A DNA stretch of 64,000 nt, from positions 806,001 to 870,000 of the forward strand of contig NZ_SDSI01000001.1 of the NCBI RefSeq assembly GCF_004153605.1. Direction: 5' to 3'. The position numbers and the translations under genes were made by a program. The stretch comes from Qipengyuania_B thermophila. GTDB taxonomy: Bacteria > Pseudomonadota > Alphaproteobacteria > Sphingomonadales > Sphingomonadaceae. Shown one piece after another: positions 8,994 through 17,803 of the stretch. Numbering within the stretch: position 1 is the stretch's first letter; every line of letters starts with the position of its first letter. Below the pieces are notes generated by a model, which was not told where the DNA came from, ran no database searches, and worked only from the letters and a program-made list of their open reading frames with translations.

Positions 8994-9737
8994 ATGGGTT
9001 ACGACAAGGGGCGTCGGCGGGGCAGGGACAAGCGCGACGGGTTCGGGGAAGACGGGTTCGATCCGTTTGGCGGACCGCCGCAGGATTTCGGCGGACGGCG
9101 TGATTTCGGCGGGGGCGACCGGTTCGGTGGCGGTGACCGCTTCGGCGGCGGCAATCGTTTCGGCGGCGGTGGCAACCGCTTCGGCGGCGGTGGCGGCGGG
9201 TTCCGCAGCGGCGGTCCGGGCGGTGGCGGCGGCTTCAACCGCATGCCGGCGCAGGTGGTCGGCACCGGCAAGGGCACGGTCAAGTTCTTCAACAGCCAGA
9301 AGGGGTTCGGGTTCATCAGCCAGGATGGCGGGGGCGACGATGTGTTTGTTCACATCAGCGCCGTGGAACGAGCCGGGCTGGAAGGACTCGCCGAGGGACA
9401 GGAGCTGCAGTTCAACCTCGTCGACCGCGGCGGCAAGGTTTCGGCGCAGGACCTGCAGGTCGTGGGCGAACTCATCAAGCCGCAGCAGCGTCCCGAGGCG
9501 CCCGCACGCGAACTCACTGGCGAGCGGGCAGTCGGCACGGTCAAGTTCTTCAACGCCATGAAGGGTTTCGGCTTCATCGTGCGGGACGACGGGCAGCCGG
9601 ACGCCTTTGTGCACATCAGCGCGGTGGAGCGGTCCGGTCTCAGCCAGCTCAACGAGGGCGAACGCTACGCCTTCGACATCGAGGTGGACCGGCGGGGCAA
9701 GAACTCCGCTGTCAACCTGGCACCCGTGCAGGAGTGA
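8994..9737 (+). CDS. Double cold-shock-domain protein with Gly/Arg-rich N-terminus
   Basis: A 247-residue RNA-binding protein. Residues 1-80 are low complexity with repeated GGDRFGGG/NRFGGG units. Two cold-shock domains follow, each with the RNP1-type KGFGFI motif (KFFNSQKGFGFIS and KFFNAMKGFGFIV) and the RNP2-type VFVHISAVER or AFVHISAVER. It probably acts as an RNA chaperone. An in-frame ATG at 8982 is possible, but MGYDKG is the family-like start. The upstream 250 bases are long enough for the structured 5' leader usual in csp mRNAs, though I could not identify a defined fold. Confidence 0.88.
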   Translation: MGYDKGRRRGRDKRDGFGEDGFDPFGGPPQDFGGRRDFGGGDRFGGGDRFGGGNRFGGGGNRFGGGGGGFRSGGPGGGGGFNRMPAQVVGTGKGTVKFFNSQKGFGFISQDGGGDDVFVHISAVERAGLEGLAEGQELQFNLVDRGGKVSAQDLQVVGELIKPQQRPEAPARELTGERAVGTVKFFNAMKGFGFIVRDDGQPDAFVHISAVERSGLSQLNEGERYAFDIEVDRRGKNSAVNLAPVQE

Positions 9738-9742
9738 CAGCC

Positions 9743-9772
9743 GCACCGGGCGGGTCGCCGGCCCGCCCGTGC
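9743..9772 (+). terminator. GC-rich stem-loop after the cold-shock gene
   Basis: Arms GCAC+GGGCGGG and CCCGCCC+GTGC form an 11-bp stem with one bulged C around a 7-base loop, 5 bases after the stop. No T-run follows, so it is a terminator or a 3' stabiliser. Confidence 0.5.
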
Positions 9773-9856
9773 CCCGTTGCAGTGGATGGCGGCCCGGCGG
9801 GTCGCCATTCTCCGTTAAGAGCGCCAGCAAACGCAAGCGAAAGCCCTTATCCGCCG

Positions 9857-11047
9857 ATGCCGATCACCCCGCTCATGCCCGTCTATCCGCGCTGCGGCGT
9901 ACGCCCGGTGCGTGGAGAACACTGCCACCTGATCGACGAGGACGGGACCCGCTATCTCGACTTTGCCAGCGGCATCGCGGTCAATCTGCTTGGCCACAGC
10001 CATCCGCATCTGATCGGCGCCATTCAGCGGCAGGCGGCGACGCTGATGCACGTGTCAAACCTCTACGGCAGTCCGCAGGGAGAGGCGCTGGCGCAGCGGC
10101 TGGTGGACCATACCTTTGCCGACACGGTGTTCTTCACCAATTCCGGGGCCGAGGCGGTCGAATGCGCCATCAAGACGGCGCGCGCTTACCACCAGCACGC
10201 GGACGGCGATCCGGCACGCCACGAGATTATCACCTTCCACAACGCCTTCCACGGGCGGACGATGGCGACGATCAGCGCGTCGAACCAGGAAAAGATGCAC
10301 ACGGGCTTTGCGCCGCTGCTCCCGGGCTTCCGCTACTGTCCGTTCGACGATCTGGACGCCGCGGCGGCGCTTGTGGACGAGCGGACAGCCGGCTTCCTTG
10401 TCGAACCGATCCAGGGGGAAGGCGGCATCCGCCCGGCCAGCGAGGCGTTCATGGCCGGTCTGCGCCGGCTGGCGGACAAGCACGGGTTGCTGCTCATTCT
10501 CGACGAGGTGCAGTGCGGGGTCGCGCGCACGGGCGCGCTCTATGCCTATGAACATTACGGCATCGAGCCGGACATTCTGGCAACCGCCAAGGGGATCGGC
10601 GGCGGCTTCCCGCTGGGGGCATGTCTCGCCACCGAGAGGGCGGCGCGCGGCATGGGCTTCGGCGCGCACGGCTCGACCTATGGCGGCAATCCGCTTGCCA
10701 TGGCCGCCGGCATGGCCGTCCTCGACGTGGTGACCGACCCGGCGTTTCTCGAGCATGTCCGCGCCACCGGGCAAGCCATCATGGCGCGTCTCGAACAGTT
10801 CATCGGCAACCATCCGGACCTCTTCGACCAGGTCCGGGGCAAGGGGCTGATGATCGGCTTGCGCCTGACGATGGAGAGCCGCCCCTTCTACCAGCATCTG
10901 CGCGACCATCATCAGCTGCTCACCGTGGCTGCGGGTGATCAGACGCTGCGGATCCTGCCGCCGCTGGTGATCGGCGATGCGGAAGTGGAAGAGTTCTTCG
11001 AACGCCTGTCGGCCGGCGCGGCCGATTTTCGCCCGCCTGCCGCATGA
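9857..11047 (+). CDS. argD: Acetylornithine / succinyldiaminopimelate aminotransferase
   Basis: A 396-residue class III PLP aminotransferase that converts N-acetylglutamate semialdehyde to N-acetylornithine in arginine synthesis, and often acts in lysine synthesis too. Seen: FTNSGAEAVECAIK (substrate and PLP phosphate contacts), FHNAFHGRT, the LDEVQCGVARTG aspartate, and the PLP lysine in ATAKGIGGGFPLGA. The start before PITPLMPVYPRCGVRPV gives the usual length; the longer upstream reading has no family-like residues. It overlaps argF by 4 bp, which supports an arg operon. Confidence 0.93.
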   Translation: MPITPLMPVYPRCGVRPVRGEHCHLIDEDGTRYLDFASGIAVNLLGHSHPHLIGAIQRQAATLMHVSNLYGSPQGEALAQRLVDHTFADTVFFTNSGAEAVECAIKTARAYHQHADGDPARHEIITFHNAFHGRTMATISASNQEKMHTGFAPLLPGFRYCPFDDLDAAAALVDERTAGFLVEPIQGEGGIRPASEAFMAGLRRLADKHGLLLILDEVQCGVARTGALYAYEHYGIEPDILATAKGIGGGFPLGACLATERAARGMGFGAHGSTYGGNPLAMAAGMAVLDVVTDPAFLEHVRATGQAIMARLEQFIGNHPDLFDQVRGKGLMIGLRLTMESRPFYQHLRDHHQLLTVAAGDQTLRILPPLVIGDAEVEEFFERLSAGAADFRPPAA

Positions 11048-12033
11048 GGGATCTGACCGCGCCGGCAAAGCGGGGACGCGACGTTCTGTCCCTCGGCGAC
11101 CTCGGCACGGCCGGGCTGCGCGAGGTTCTGACCGCGGCCGCGGCGCGCAAGCGGGCCCGGGGCGACCGGCCGCGCGGCGCTCCCGACGACGACGCGCCGC
11201 TTCGCGACCATGTGCTCGGCATGGTGTTCGAGAAAAGCTCCACCCGCACCCGCGTCAGCTTCGACATGGCGATGCGCCAGCTCGGCGGCGCGGCGCTGGT
11301 CCTCGATGCGGCCACGACGCAGCTTGGCCGGGGGGAAAGCGTAGCCGACACCGCGCGGGTGCTTGGCCGGATGGTCGACATGATCATGGTCCGCACCGAC
11401 GATCATGCCAAGCTGGAGACCTTTGCCCGCAGCGCCGCCGTGCCGGTCATCAACGGGCTGACCGACCTGTCCCACCCTTGCCAGATCGTCGCGGACCTCA
11501 TGACGCTGGCGGAGCACGGCAAGGCGCTGGAGCGGATGACGCTGGCTTGGCTGGGCGACGGCAACAACGTCCTCCACTCGCTGCTGGAGGCGGCGGGACT
11601 GCTCGGCTTCGGGGTTAGGGTGGCCACGCCCGCCAACCGGCAGCCCGATCCCCGCTACCTCGCTCTTGCCCGGGCGGGCGGAGCGGATGTGCGTCTCACC
11701 CTCGATCCGCGCGAGGCGGTGGAGGGCGTCGACGCGGTGTTCACCGACACGTGGGTATCCATGGGGCAGGTCGACGATCCCTCGAGCCGGGCGGCGTTCG
11801 AGCCGTATCGCGTGACTTCCGCGCTCATGCGGCTTGCCCGTCCCGACGCGCTGTTCCTGCACTGCCTGCCGGCCCATGTCGGCGACGAGGTGGCGGAGGA
11901 CGTGTTCGAGGGCCCGCAATCCGTCGTGTTCGCCGAGGCGGAGAACCGGCTCCACGCGCAGAAGGCCATTCTGCTGTGGTGCGCCGGCAACCGGCTCGCG
12001 GCGGACGAGCCGCAAGCCGCTGCCGTGCCTTAA
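11044..12033 (+). CDS. argF: Ornithine carbamoyltransferase
   Basis: A 329-residue cytoplasmic enzyme that joins ornithine and carbamoyl phosphate to make citrulline. The carbamoyl-phosphate loop is KSSTRTRVSF, the HPCQ motif is in SHPCQIVADL, and the ornithine-binding cysteine loop is LFLHCLPAHVGDE. The stretch FTDTWVSMGQ matches the DxxxSMG loop of the family. Length is standard. It is translationally coupled to argD by an ATGA overlap and followed after 21 bp by hslO. Confidence 0.94.
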   Translation: MRDLTAPAKRGRDVLSLGDLGTAGLREVLTAAAARKRARGDRPRGAPDDDAPLRDHVLGMVFEKSSTRTRVSFDMAMRQLGGAALVLDAATTQLGRGESVADTARVLGRMVDMIMVRTDDHAKLETFARSAAVPVINGLTDLSHPCQIVADLMTLAEHGKALERMTLAWLGDGNNVLHSLLEAAGLLGFGVRVATPANRQPDPRYLALARAGGADVRLTLDPREAVEGVDAVFTDTWVSMGQVDDPSSRAAFEPYRVTSALMRLARPDALFLHCLPAHVGDEVAEDVFEGPQSVVFAEAENRLHAQKAILLWCAGNRLAADEPQAAAVP

Positions 12034-12054
12034 CTTGTCGCCCGGCGCGCCCAT

Positions 12055-12981
12055 ATGGCGCGGATGCACCAGATCGCCTCCACGTCCGAGCAGATCCTCG
12101 GCTTCACCGTTCCCGAGCGCGACGCGCGCGGCCGCATCCTGCGTCTCGAAGCGTTGCTCGACGCCATCCTGTCGTCGCATGCCTATCCGCCGCCGATCGC
12201 GCACGCCCTCGCCGAAGCGCTGGTGATCACCGCGCTCATCGGTTCGCTGATCAAGGGGGACGGGTCGCAGGTCACCCTTCAGGCGCGCGGTGCCGGCGGC
12301 GCCCTGCGGCTGCTGGTGTGCGACTACCGCGATGGCGAGCTGCGCGGCTACGTCGACCATGACCCCGTGCGCGTGCCGGATCTGGGCACGAGTCCGACGC
12401 TGGAGGCCCTGTTCGGCGAGGGTTATCTGGCGCTGACCTTCGATGTCGCGCTCCCCACGCGCGCGGCGGACGGCCGGCCGGAGAGCCGCCGCTATCAGGG
12501 CGTGGTTCCGCTCGAGGGGGCGAGCCTTGCCGAGGCCGTCGAAAGCTACTTCTGGCGTTCGGAACAGGTGCCCACCTTGCTAAGGGTGGCGGTCGCCGGC
12601 TCGCGTGGGGGATACCGGGCGGCGGGAATGCTGCTCCAGCACCTACCCGAAGGCGAGGAGGGGCGCGAACGCCTGCATGTGCAACCCGACCATCCGTCCT
12701 GGGAGCATGTGGCGGCGCTGGGCGGGACCGTGCGGCACGACGAGCTGCTCGACCCGGCGCTGCCTGCCGACGACCTCGTCTGGCGCCTGTTCCACGAGGA
12801 GCGCGAGGTGCGGGTGTTCGGTCTTGCCAGACTGGTGCAGGGATGCCGGTGCACCGAGGCGCACTACCGCAAGATCCTCGGCACCTTTCCGGAAAGCGAG
12901 CGCGCGGCCATGCGCGGCGATGACGGGATGATCGGCGTGGACTGCCACTTCTGTTCCAAGCAGTTCCGCTTCGCGCTCTGA
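12055..12981 (+). CDS. hslO: Hsp33 redox-regulated chaperone
   Basis: A 308-residue holdase that unfolds and binds clients when its zinc centre is oxidised. The C-terminal zinc switch is complete: CRC (QGCRCTEAHY) and, about 30 residues later, CxxC in VDCHFCSKQF. The N-terminal domain has the typical LSSHAYPPPIAHALAEALVI-like core and GDGSQVTLQARG. A second in-frame ATG three codons in (12064) could also be used. It lies directly after argF in the same direction. Confidence 0.93.
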   Translation: MARMHQIASTSEQILGFTVPERDARGRILRLEALLDAILSSHAYPPPIAHALAEALVITALIGSLIKGDGSQVTLQARGAGGALRLLVCDYRDGELRGYVDHDPVRVPDLGTSPTLEALFGEGYLALTFDVALPTRAADGRPESRRYQGVVPLEGASLAEAVESYFWRSEQVPTLLRVAVAGSRGGYRAAGMLLQHLPEGEEGRERLHVQPDHPSWEHVAALGGTVRHDELLDPALPADDLVWRLFHEEREVRVFGLARLVQGCRCTEAHYRKILGTFPESERAAMRGDDGMIGVDCHFCSKQFRFAL

Positions 12982-13048
12982 ACTCCTGCTGTCGACCGGG
13001 CGTGCACCGGACGTTGCGCGGGCCGGCAGGCTTGCTAAGCGGCGCACG

Positions 13049-13747
13049 ATGCCTGCCTCGTCCGCCGCTCCTCTTGCCGTTGTGCTCCTGTCGGGGGGGC
13101 TGGACTCCATGGTCGCGGCGGGTTTGGCGCGGGAGCAGGGGTTCAGGCTCGCTGCCCTGACGATCGACTACGGCCAGCGGCACCGGCGCGAGCTGGAGGC
13201 GGCGCGGGAGATCGCATCGCGTCTGCGGGTCGAGCGTCACGTGCTTCTGCCGCTCGACCTGCGCTGCATCGGCGGGTCCGCACTGACCGATGCCATCGCG
13301 GTGCCCAAGGACGGTGTGGGCGACGGTGTTCCGGTGACGTATGTGCCGGCCCGCAATCTCGTGTTCCTCAGCCTCACTGTCGCTCTTGCCGAGAGCCTGG
13401 GCGCGCGCGATCTGTTCATCGGCGTCAACGCGCTCGATTATTCGGGCTATCCAGACTGCCGCCCCGAATTCATCGCCAGCTTCGCCGCGGCCGCGAACCT
13501 TGGCACGCGTCTGGGAACCGAGGGCGCGGGGTTCATCGTCCATGCTCCGCTTCAGCACATGAGCAAGGCGGACATCGCCCGCGAGGCGGCCCGCCTCGGG
13601 CTTGACCCGGCATGGAGCTGGTCCTGCTACGACCCGCAGCCGGACGGACGCGCCTGCGGCCTGTGCGATTCGTGCCGCCTGCGACGGAAAGGGTTTGCCG
13701 AAAGCGGCGTGGTCGATAGAACTTCCTACGCAGAACAGCACGACTGA
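13049..13747 (+). CDS. queC: 7-cyano-7-deazaguanine synthase
   Basis: A 232-residue ATP-dependent enzyme of queuosine biosynthesis that converts carboxydeazaguanine to preQ0. The PP-loop is LLSGGLDSMVA (SGGxDS) and is followed by TIDYGQRHRRELEAA. The zinc site is at the C-terminus with four cysteines in SCYDPQPDGRACGLCDSCRL. VNALDYSGYPDCRPEFI is a strong family signature. No other que gene is in view, so the pathway partners lie elsewhere. Confidence 0.95.
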   Translation: MPASSAAPLAVVLLSGGLDSMVAAGLAREQGFRLAALTIDYGQRHRRELEAAREIASRLRVERHVLLPLDLRCIGGSALTDAIAVPKDGVGDGVPVTYVPARNLVFLSLTVALAESLGARDLFIGVNALDYSGYPDCRPEFIASFAAAANLGTRLGTEGAGFIVHAPLQHMSKADIAREAARLGLDPAWSWSCYDPQPDGRACGLCDSCRLRRKGFAESGVVDRTSYAEQHD

Positions 13748-13767
13748 CACAGCCGGGGGATCAGCCG

Positions 13768-15339
13768 ATGAACGACGACGCGCGGAGCACCGCCTCCGAA
13801 CAGCAGGCGGTGCCCGGCTACAGCTGGTATGCGCTCGGCCTGCTGGTCATCGTCTACATGCTGAACTTCATCGACCGGCAGATCCTGTCGATCCTTGCCA
13901 ACGACATCAAGCTCGACCTCGGGCTGAGCGATGCCGATCTCGGCTTTCTGTACGGCACGGCCTTCGCCATCTTCTACGCCCTGTTCGGCATTCCTTTAGG
14001 GCGTCTGGCGGACAGCTGGCACCGCGTACGGCTGATGAGCATCGGCCTCGCGCTCTGGTCGGCGATGACGGCCGTGTCCGGCTTCGCGCGCGACGGGCTG
14101 GCGCTGACGCTCGCGCGCGTCGGGGTGGGCATCGGCGAGGCCACGGCAAGCCCGTCGGCCTATTCGCTCATCTCCGACTTCTTCCCGGCCCGGCTCCGCG
14201 CCACGGCGCTGGCGATCTACTCGTCGGGGCTTTATCTCGGCAGCGGCCTGTCGCTGCTCATCGGCGCCGTGATCGTCGAGCGGTGGAATGCGGCGTATCC
14301 GGCCGGCGGACCGCTGGGACTGGTCGGGTGGCAGGCGGCGTTCGTGATCGTCGGGCTGCCGGGGGTCGTGCTGGCGCTGTGGCTCATCACCATGCGCGAG
14401 CCGGTGCGGGGCGGCATGGAGGGGCGGATCACTCCGCCTCACCCGGCGCCGTTCCGCGAATTCGGGCAGGAACTGCTGACCATCATCCCGCCGCTCACCG
14501 TCATCGGCGCCGCCCGCCGCGGGGTGGCGCCGCTTCTCGTCAACCTCGCCGTCGCCGGCACGGCGGTGCTGGCGGGACTGGCGCTGACCCAGCTCACCGG
14601 CAGCGGACCGGGGCGGTTCACCACCGCGATCTCCGACCAGTGGGTGTTCCTCGGCGTGGGCTATTACGCCATCTTCTGCTGGGCCGCCTCGCTCCGGGTG
14701 CGCGATCCGGAGGCGTTCGGCATGATCTGGGGGTCGAAGGCGTTCGTGACGACCGTGCTCGGCTATTCCTGCGTCGCGTTCACGTCCTACGCGACCTCCT
14801 ACTGGGCCGCACCCTACGCAGAACGGGTCTTCGGCGTGCCCAAGAGCGAGCTGGGCCTGCTGATCGGCGCCCCGGCGGCCGTGGCCGGGTTCCTCGGCGT
14901 CATCATCGGCGGCAATGTCGCCGACCGGCTGCAACTGCGGCACGCCAACGGGCGCGTCCGGGTGATCCTGTTCGGCCTGCTCGCCCCGGTGATCCCCCTG
15001 CTCGTCGCCTTCACCACGAGCACTCTGGCGCTGTTCTACGTCACCTTCTTCATCGCGGCGCTGTTCTCGTCCTCCGCGCTGGGGGCGGCGGGTGCGGTGA
15101 CGCAGACGCTGGTGCCGCCGCGCATGCGCGCAACGGCCACGGCGACGTTCTTCCTCGGCACCACGCTGATCGGGCTTGCCTTGGGTCCGTACATGGCGGG
15201 GCTGGTGTCCTCGCGCCTCGACGACAATCTTTCCGCCGGCGTCCTGTCGACGCTCGTCGTGGTGCCGCTCGGTGCCGTCGCCCTTTTTGCCGCGCTGCGT
15301 CTCGTCCCGCGGGCGCTTGCCGCGCAGAGCCAAGGCTGA
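13768..15339 (+). CDS. MFS transporter (spinster-like)
   Basis: A 523-residue major facilitator with about 12 hydrophobic segments. N-terminal hallmarks are LNFIDRQILSILANDIK (the spinster-type NYxDR-like helix 1), the loop GIPLGRLADSWHR between helices 2 and 3, and GIGEATASPSAYSLI in helix 4. The transported substrate is unknown; relatives in sphingomonads are often linked to lipids, sugar acids or xenobiotics. It starts 20 bp after queC with a GGGG-type ribosome site and ends opposite the convergent sodC gene. Confidence 0.85.
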   Translation: MNDDARSTASEQQAVPGYSWYALGLLVIVYMLNFIDRQILSILANDIKLDLGLSDADLGFLYGTAFAIFYALFGIPLGRLADSWHRVRLMSIGLALWSAMTAVSGFARDGLALTLARVGVGIGEATASPSAYSLISDFFPARLRATALAIYSSGLYLGSGLSLLIGAVIVERWNAAYPAGGPLGLVGWQAAFVIVGLPGVVLALWLITMREPVRGGMEGRITPPHPAPFREFGQELLTIIPPLTVIGAARRGVAPLLVNLAVAGTAVLAGLALTQLTGSGPGRFTTAISDQWVFLGVGYYAIFCWAASLRVRDPEAFGMIWGSKAFVTTVLGYSCVAFTSYATSYWAAPYAERVFGVPKSELGLLIGAPAAVAGFLGVIIGGNVADRLQLRHANGRVRVILFGLLAPVIPLLVAFTTSTLALFYVTFFIAALFSSSALGAAGAVTQTLVPPRMRATATATFFLGTTLIGLALGPYMAGLVSSRLDDNLSAGVLSTLVVVPLGAVALFAALRLVPRALAAQSQG

Positions 15340-15381
15340 GCGGATCACGCGACCGCGAAGGACGAGAACGGTATCGTTCCG

Positions 15382-15903
15382 TCAGGACGGGCGCAGCACT
15401 CCGCAGACGATCCGCCCGCCCGCGTTGCCGGCCGGGTCGGTGACGTTGTCATCGGCATTCTGGTGCACCACGACTGCGGCGCCGCTGCTGTCGAAGATGC
15501 GGGCAAGCACAGACTCGCGGCTGCCCGGAAGCGGGAACCGGGCCCGGGTGGTGCCGGTTGCCCGCACCTCGATGTTCGGCAGGTCGCCCAGATGGGCGCC
15601 GCGCGGGTTTTCGAGGCCGTGCTGGCGTCCCTCGGGGTTGAGATGCGCCCCGGCACTTTGGAAGTCGGGCGGCGTGCACTCCCCGCGTTCGTGGATGTGG
15701 ATCGCCCGGGTGCCGGCCGGAACATTCATCAGCGCGACGTCCAGGGCCACGCCCTGTCCGGAGGCAACCAGTGTCGCCGTCCCGGCGTTGCGCCCGTCGC
15801 TGGTGCGAAGGTCGGCGCTCCCGAGTGAGCCGCCGCCCGGAGGCAGAGCGGCACAACCGGCGATCAGCAGGGCAAGGGCGGGCGGGGCGGCGAAACGTAT
15901 CAT
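15382..15903 (-). CDS. sodC: Superoxide dismutase [Cu-Zn], lipoprotein form
   Basis: A 173-residue periplasmic enzyme that dismutates superoxide. The N-terminus is a lipoprotein signal ending in LLIAGCAAL (lipobox Cys near residue 17). All metal ligands are present: HIH in AIHIHERGEC, the bridging and zinc histidines in GAHLNPEGRQHG and GAHLGDLPNI (His plus Asp), and the last copper histidine in VVVHQNADD. The disulfide cysteines are in GEC and IVCGVL, and the RIVCGVL end with a preceding Arg fits the family. It is downstream of ompA but insulated from it by a terminator. Confidence 0.93.
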   Translation of the reverse strand: MIRFAAPPALALLIAGCAALPPGGGSLGSADLRTSDGRNAGTATLVASGQGVALDVALMNVPAGTRAIHIHERGECTPPDFQSAGAHLNPEGRQHGLENPRGAHLGDLPNIEVRATGTTRARFPLPGSRESVLARIFDSSGAAVVVHQNADDNVTDPAGNAGGRIVCGVLRPS

Positions 15904-15934
15904 GCGAACTCTCCAGGTGGTTCAGCACTGCAAC

Positions 15935-15964
15935 GAAAAAGGGGCCGGATTGCTCCGACCCCTT
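15935..15964 (-). terminator. Rho-independent terminator of the OmpA-family gene
   Basis: On the minus strand, AAGGGGTCGGA pairs with TCCGGCCCCTT (one G-T wobble) around GCAA and is followed by a run of T. It lies 26 bases after the OmpA stop and before sodC. Confidence 0.88.
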
Positions 15965-15990
15965 CTTCCGATAAGCGCAGATCGCGCAGC

Positions 15991-17112
15991 TTACATGCCC
16001 GATCCCGGACCGAAGGTGATTTCCACCCGGCGGTTCTGGGGCTCGCGCACGCCGTCGGCCGTCGGAACCCGCGGGTTCGCTTCGCCGAAGGCCTGGCTGC
16101 TGATGCTGCTGTCCGGCACGCCACGCGAGACCATGTAGCGGCGGACCGAGTCGTTGCGCCGTGCGGCCAAACCCAGGTTGTACTGGGCCGAACCCGACCG
16201 GTCGGTGTGACCCGCCAGCATGACGCGCGAGCTGCCGCAGTTCCGGTAGTTCGACACCGCGCTGTCGAGGATCTGGGCGGCGTCCGGCGTGATGTCGGAA
16301 CGATCCCAGTCGAAGAACACGATGAACGGACCGGCTTCGCAGACCTGCTGCGGCGGCGGGGGCGGCGGCGGCGGCGGCGGCGGCGGCGGAGGAGGAGCGA
16401 CCGGGCCCGTCGTCACCGGCGGCGGAACAACGACCGGCGCACCGCCGAAGTTGAACGCCAGGGTGCCGAGGATCGAGTGGCTGCGCAGGCGGCCGTCGAT
16501 CTCGCGGCCGCGCACGTCGATCAAGTTCACGTCTTCGGCGTTGAAGAAGCGGTAGCGCAGACCCACGTCCACGGTTTCGCTGAGCGGCGCACGCACGCCG
16601 GCGATCCCCTGCCAGGCAAAGCCGGTGCTGGAGTCGTTGAAAACGCCCGGCGTGCCTTCGCGGATCGTGCCGTCGAGACGCGTGCGGGCGACACCGACAC
16701 CGCCGCCGACATAGCCCTGCAGGCCATCGTCGGGACCGAAGTCGAGCAGACCGTTCAGCATGAAGCTGAGCACGTTGACGTCGCCGCGGGCCGGGAAGGA
16801 GCCGCGGGCCAGGGTCGCGCCGTTCGGCAGACCGACGGTCGCGGAGGTCAGCGTCTCGATGTCGGCTTCACGGTAGCTGCCTTCGGCTTCCAGACGGAAT
16901 CCGCCGAAGTCATAGCCGATGACGCCGCCGGCATCCCAGCCGCGGCGCAGGTCCACGGTGCCTGCCGACTCCGAGCCGTTGATGTCGAAGTCGATGTCCT
17001 GAACGATCATCGGGCCGGCGCCCAGTTCCACATACCACTGGCCATCGCGGGCCAGGGCAGGCGTCGCGAGGACCGTGGAGGCCATCGCCAAACCCATAAC
17101 TAGTTTGCGCAT
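15991..17112 (-). CDS. OmpA-family outer membrane protein
   Basis: A 373-residue outer membrane protein. It has a Sec signal peptide (MRKLVMGLAMASTVLATPALA), an N-terminal eight-strand porin-like beta barrel of about 210 residues, a poly-proline hinge of 13 or more prolines (about residues 240-260), and a C-terminal OmpA peptidoglycan-binding domain with FFDWDRSDITPDA, LAGHTDRSGSAQYN and the NRRVEI end. The start follows an AGGGGA ribosome site; an upstream in-frame ATG would spoil the signal peptide. It anchors the envelope to peptidoglycan. A 192-bp gap upstream separates it from the GTA cluster. Confidence 0.93.
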   Translation of the reverse strand: MRKLVMGLAMASTVLATPALARDGQWYVELGAGPMIVQDIDFDINGSESAGTVDLRRGWDAGGVIGYDFGGFRLEAEGSYREADIETLTSATVGLPNGATLARGSFPARGDVNVLSFMLNGLLDFGPDDGLQGYVGGGVGVARTRLDGTIREGTPGVFNDSSTGFAWQGIAGVRAPLSETVDVGLRYRFFNAEDVNLIDVRGREIDGRLRSHSILGTLAFNFGGAPVVVPPPVTTGPVAPPPPPPPPPPPPPPPQQVCEAGPFIVFFDWDRSDITPDAAQILDSAVSNYRNCGSSRVMLAGHTDRSGSAQYNLGLAARRNDSVRRYMVSRGVPDSSISSQAFGEANPRVPTADGVREPQNRRVEITFGPGSGM

Positions 17113-17304
17113 AAGGTATTTCCCCTTTTTATCAGTCAATCAACCACCAACCTCATCAGAGCAGAAACAACCCGCCCGGAATTGGCAAGCCGATCAAACC
17201 GGGTTCGCGCGCCGCGTCCGTGTTCTTCCTTTTGGCACGCGCTGTCCGTCCCGGTCTCATGTCAGCTACACCGGCGCAACCGTTGTTGGGAGCCGTTGTT
17301 CCGC

Positions 17305-17763
17305 TTATCTATGCTTAACGAGCGACAAGGACGCCAATGCTTGCATAATTGCAACAATAGCGGCCCGCGCTTCGCCGTCGACGACGCTGCCGCCGGCCGG
17401 TGCGGCTAGTTCGGCGGGTGTGCTCCACCGGTCGGTGAACATTCGGATGCAGCCGGCACCGCGGTCCAGCACCGTCATGCCGGGCACAGGCTTGCAGAAG
17501 GTCCACTGCGCCCCGTCGAACGCCGCGATGGCGCCGGCCTCGGCGGCAAGCGGGCCTGCGGCGTCTTCGGCCACCAGCCAGCACTCCCCGGAAGCAGGAT
17601 CTTGCGGGAGCGAGGCCGCCACGCCGGCGACGCCCGGATGCAGCAGGGCGTCGATGCGAGCCAGCGACTCGTTGAGGATGAACTCCTTCTGCGCCTGTCC
17701 GGGATGGAGCAGAGGCAGCGACGCGCGTGACGTGACGCTGCGGAACGGGGTTGGCGGCATCAT
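17305..17763 (-). CDS. DUF2793 protein, terminal gene of the GTA cluster
   Basis: A protein of about 152 residues with the DUF2793 signature: LPLLHPGQAQKEFILNE near the N-terminus and ECWLVAEDA later. DUF2793 proteins occur at the distal end of phage and GTA tail modules and may be fibre- or receptor-related, but no function is proven. The AAAGG at 17768-17772 is best placed for the tandem ATGs at 17763 or 17760, so I reject the ATG at 17775. It follows the megatron-type gene after about 40 bp and closes the operon. Confidence 0.75.
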   Translation of the reverse strand: MMPPTPFRSVTSRASLPLLHPGQAQKEFILNESLARIDALLHPGVAGVAASLPQDPASGECWLVAEDAAGPLAAEAGAIAAFDGAQWTFCKPVPGMTVLDRGAGCIRMFTDRWSTPAELAAPAGGSVVDGEARAAIVAIMQALASLSLVKHR

Positions 17764-17803
17764 CTGACCTTTCATTGCAGGAGGGCTGGGAGACGACCGG
17801 CGG

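Noticed and set aside
9110..9235. Tandem repeats suggesting a repeat array
   Set aside because: They are in frame and encode RFGGG units of the cold-shock protein.
16360..16400. A GGC/GGA repeat tract resembling a microsatellite or CRISPR-like repeat
   Set aside because: It encodes the poly-proline hinge of the OmpA-family protein; there are no spacers.
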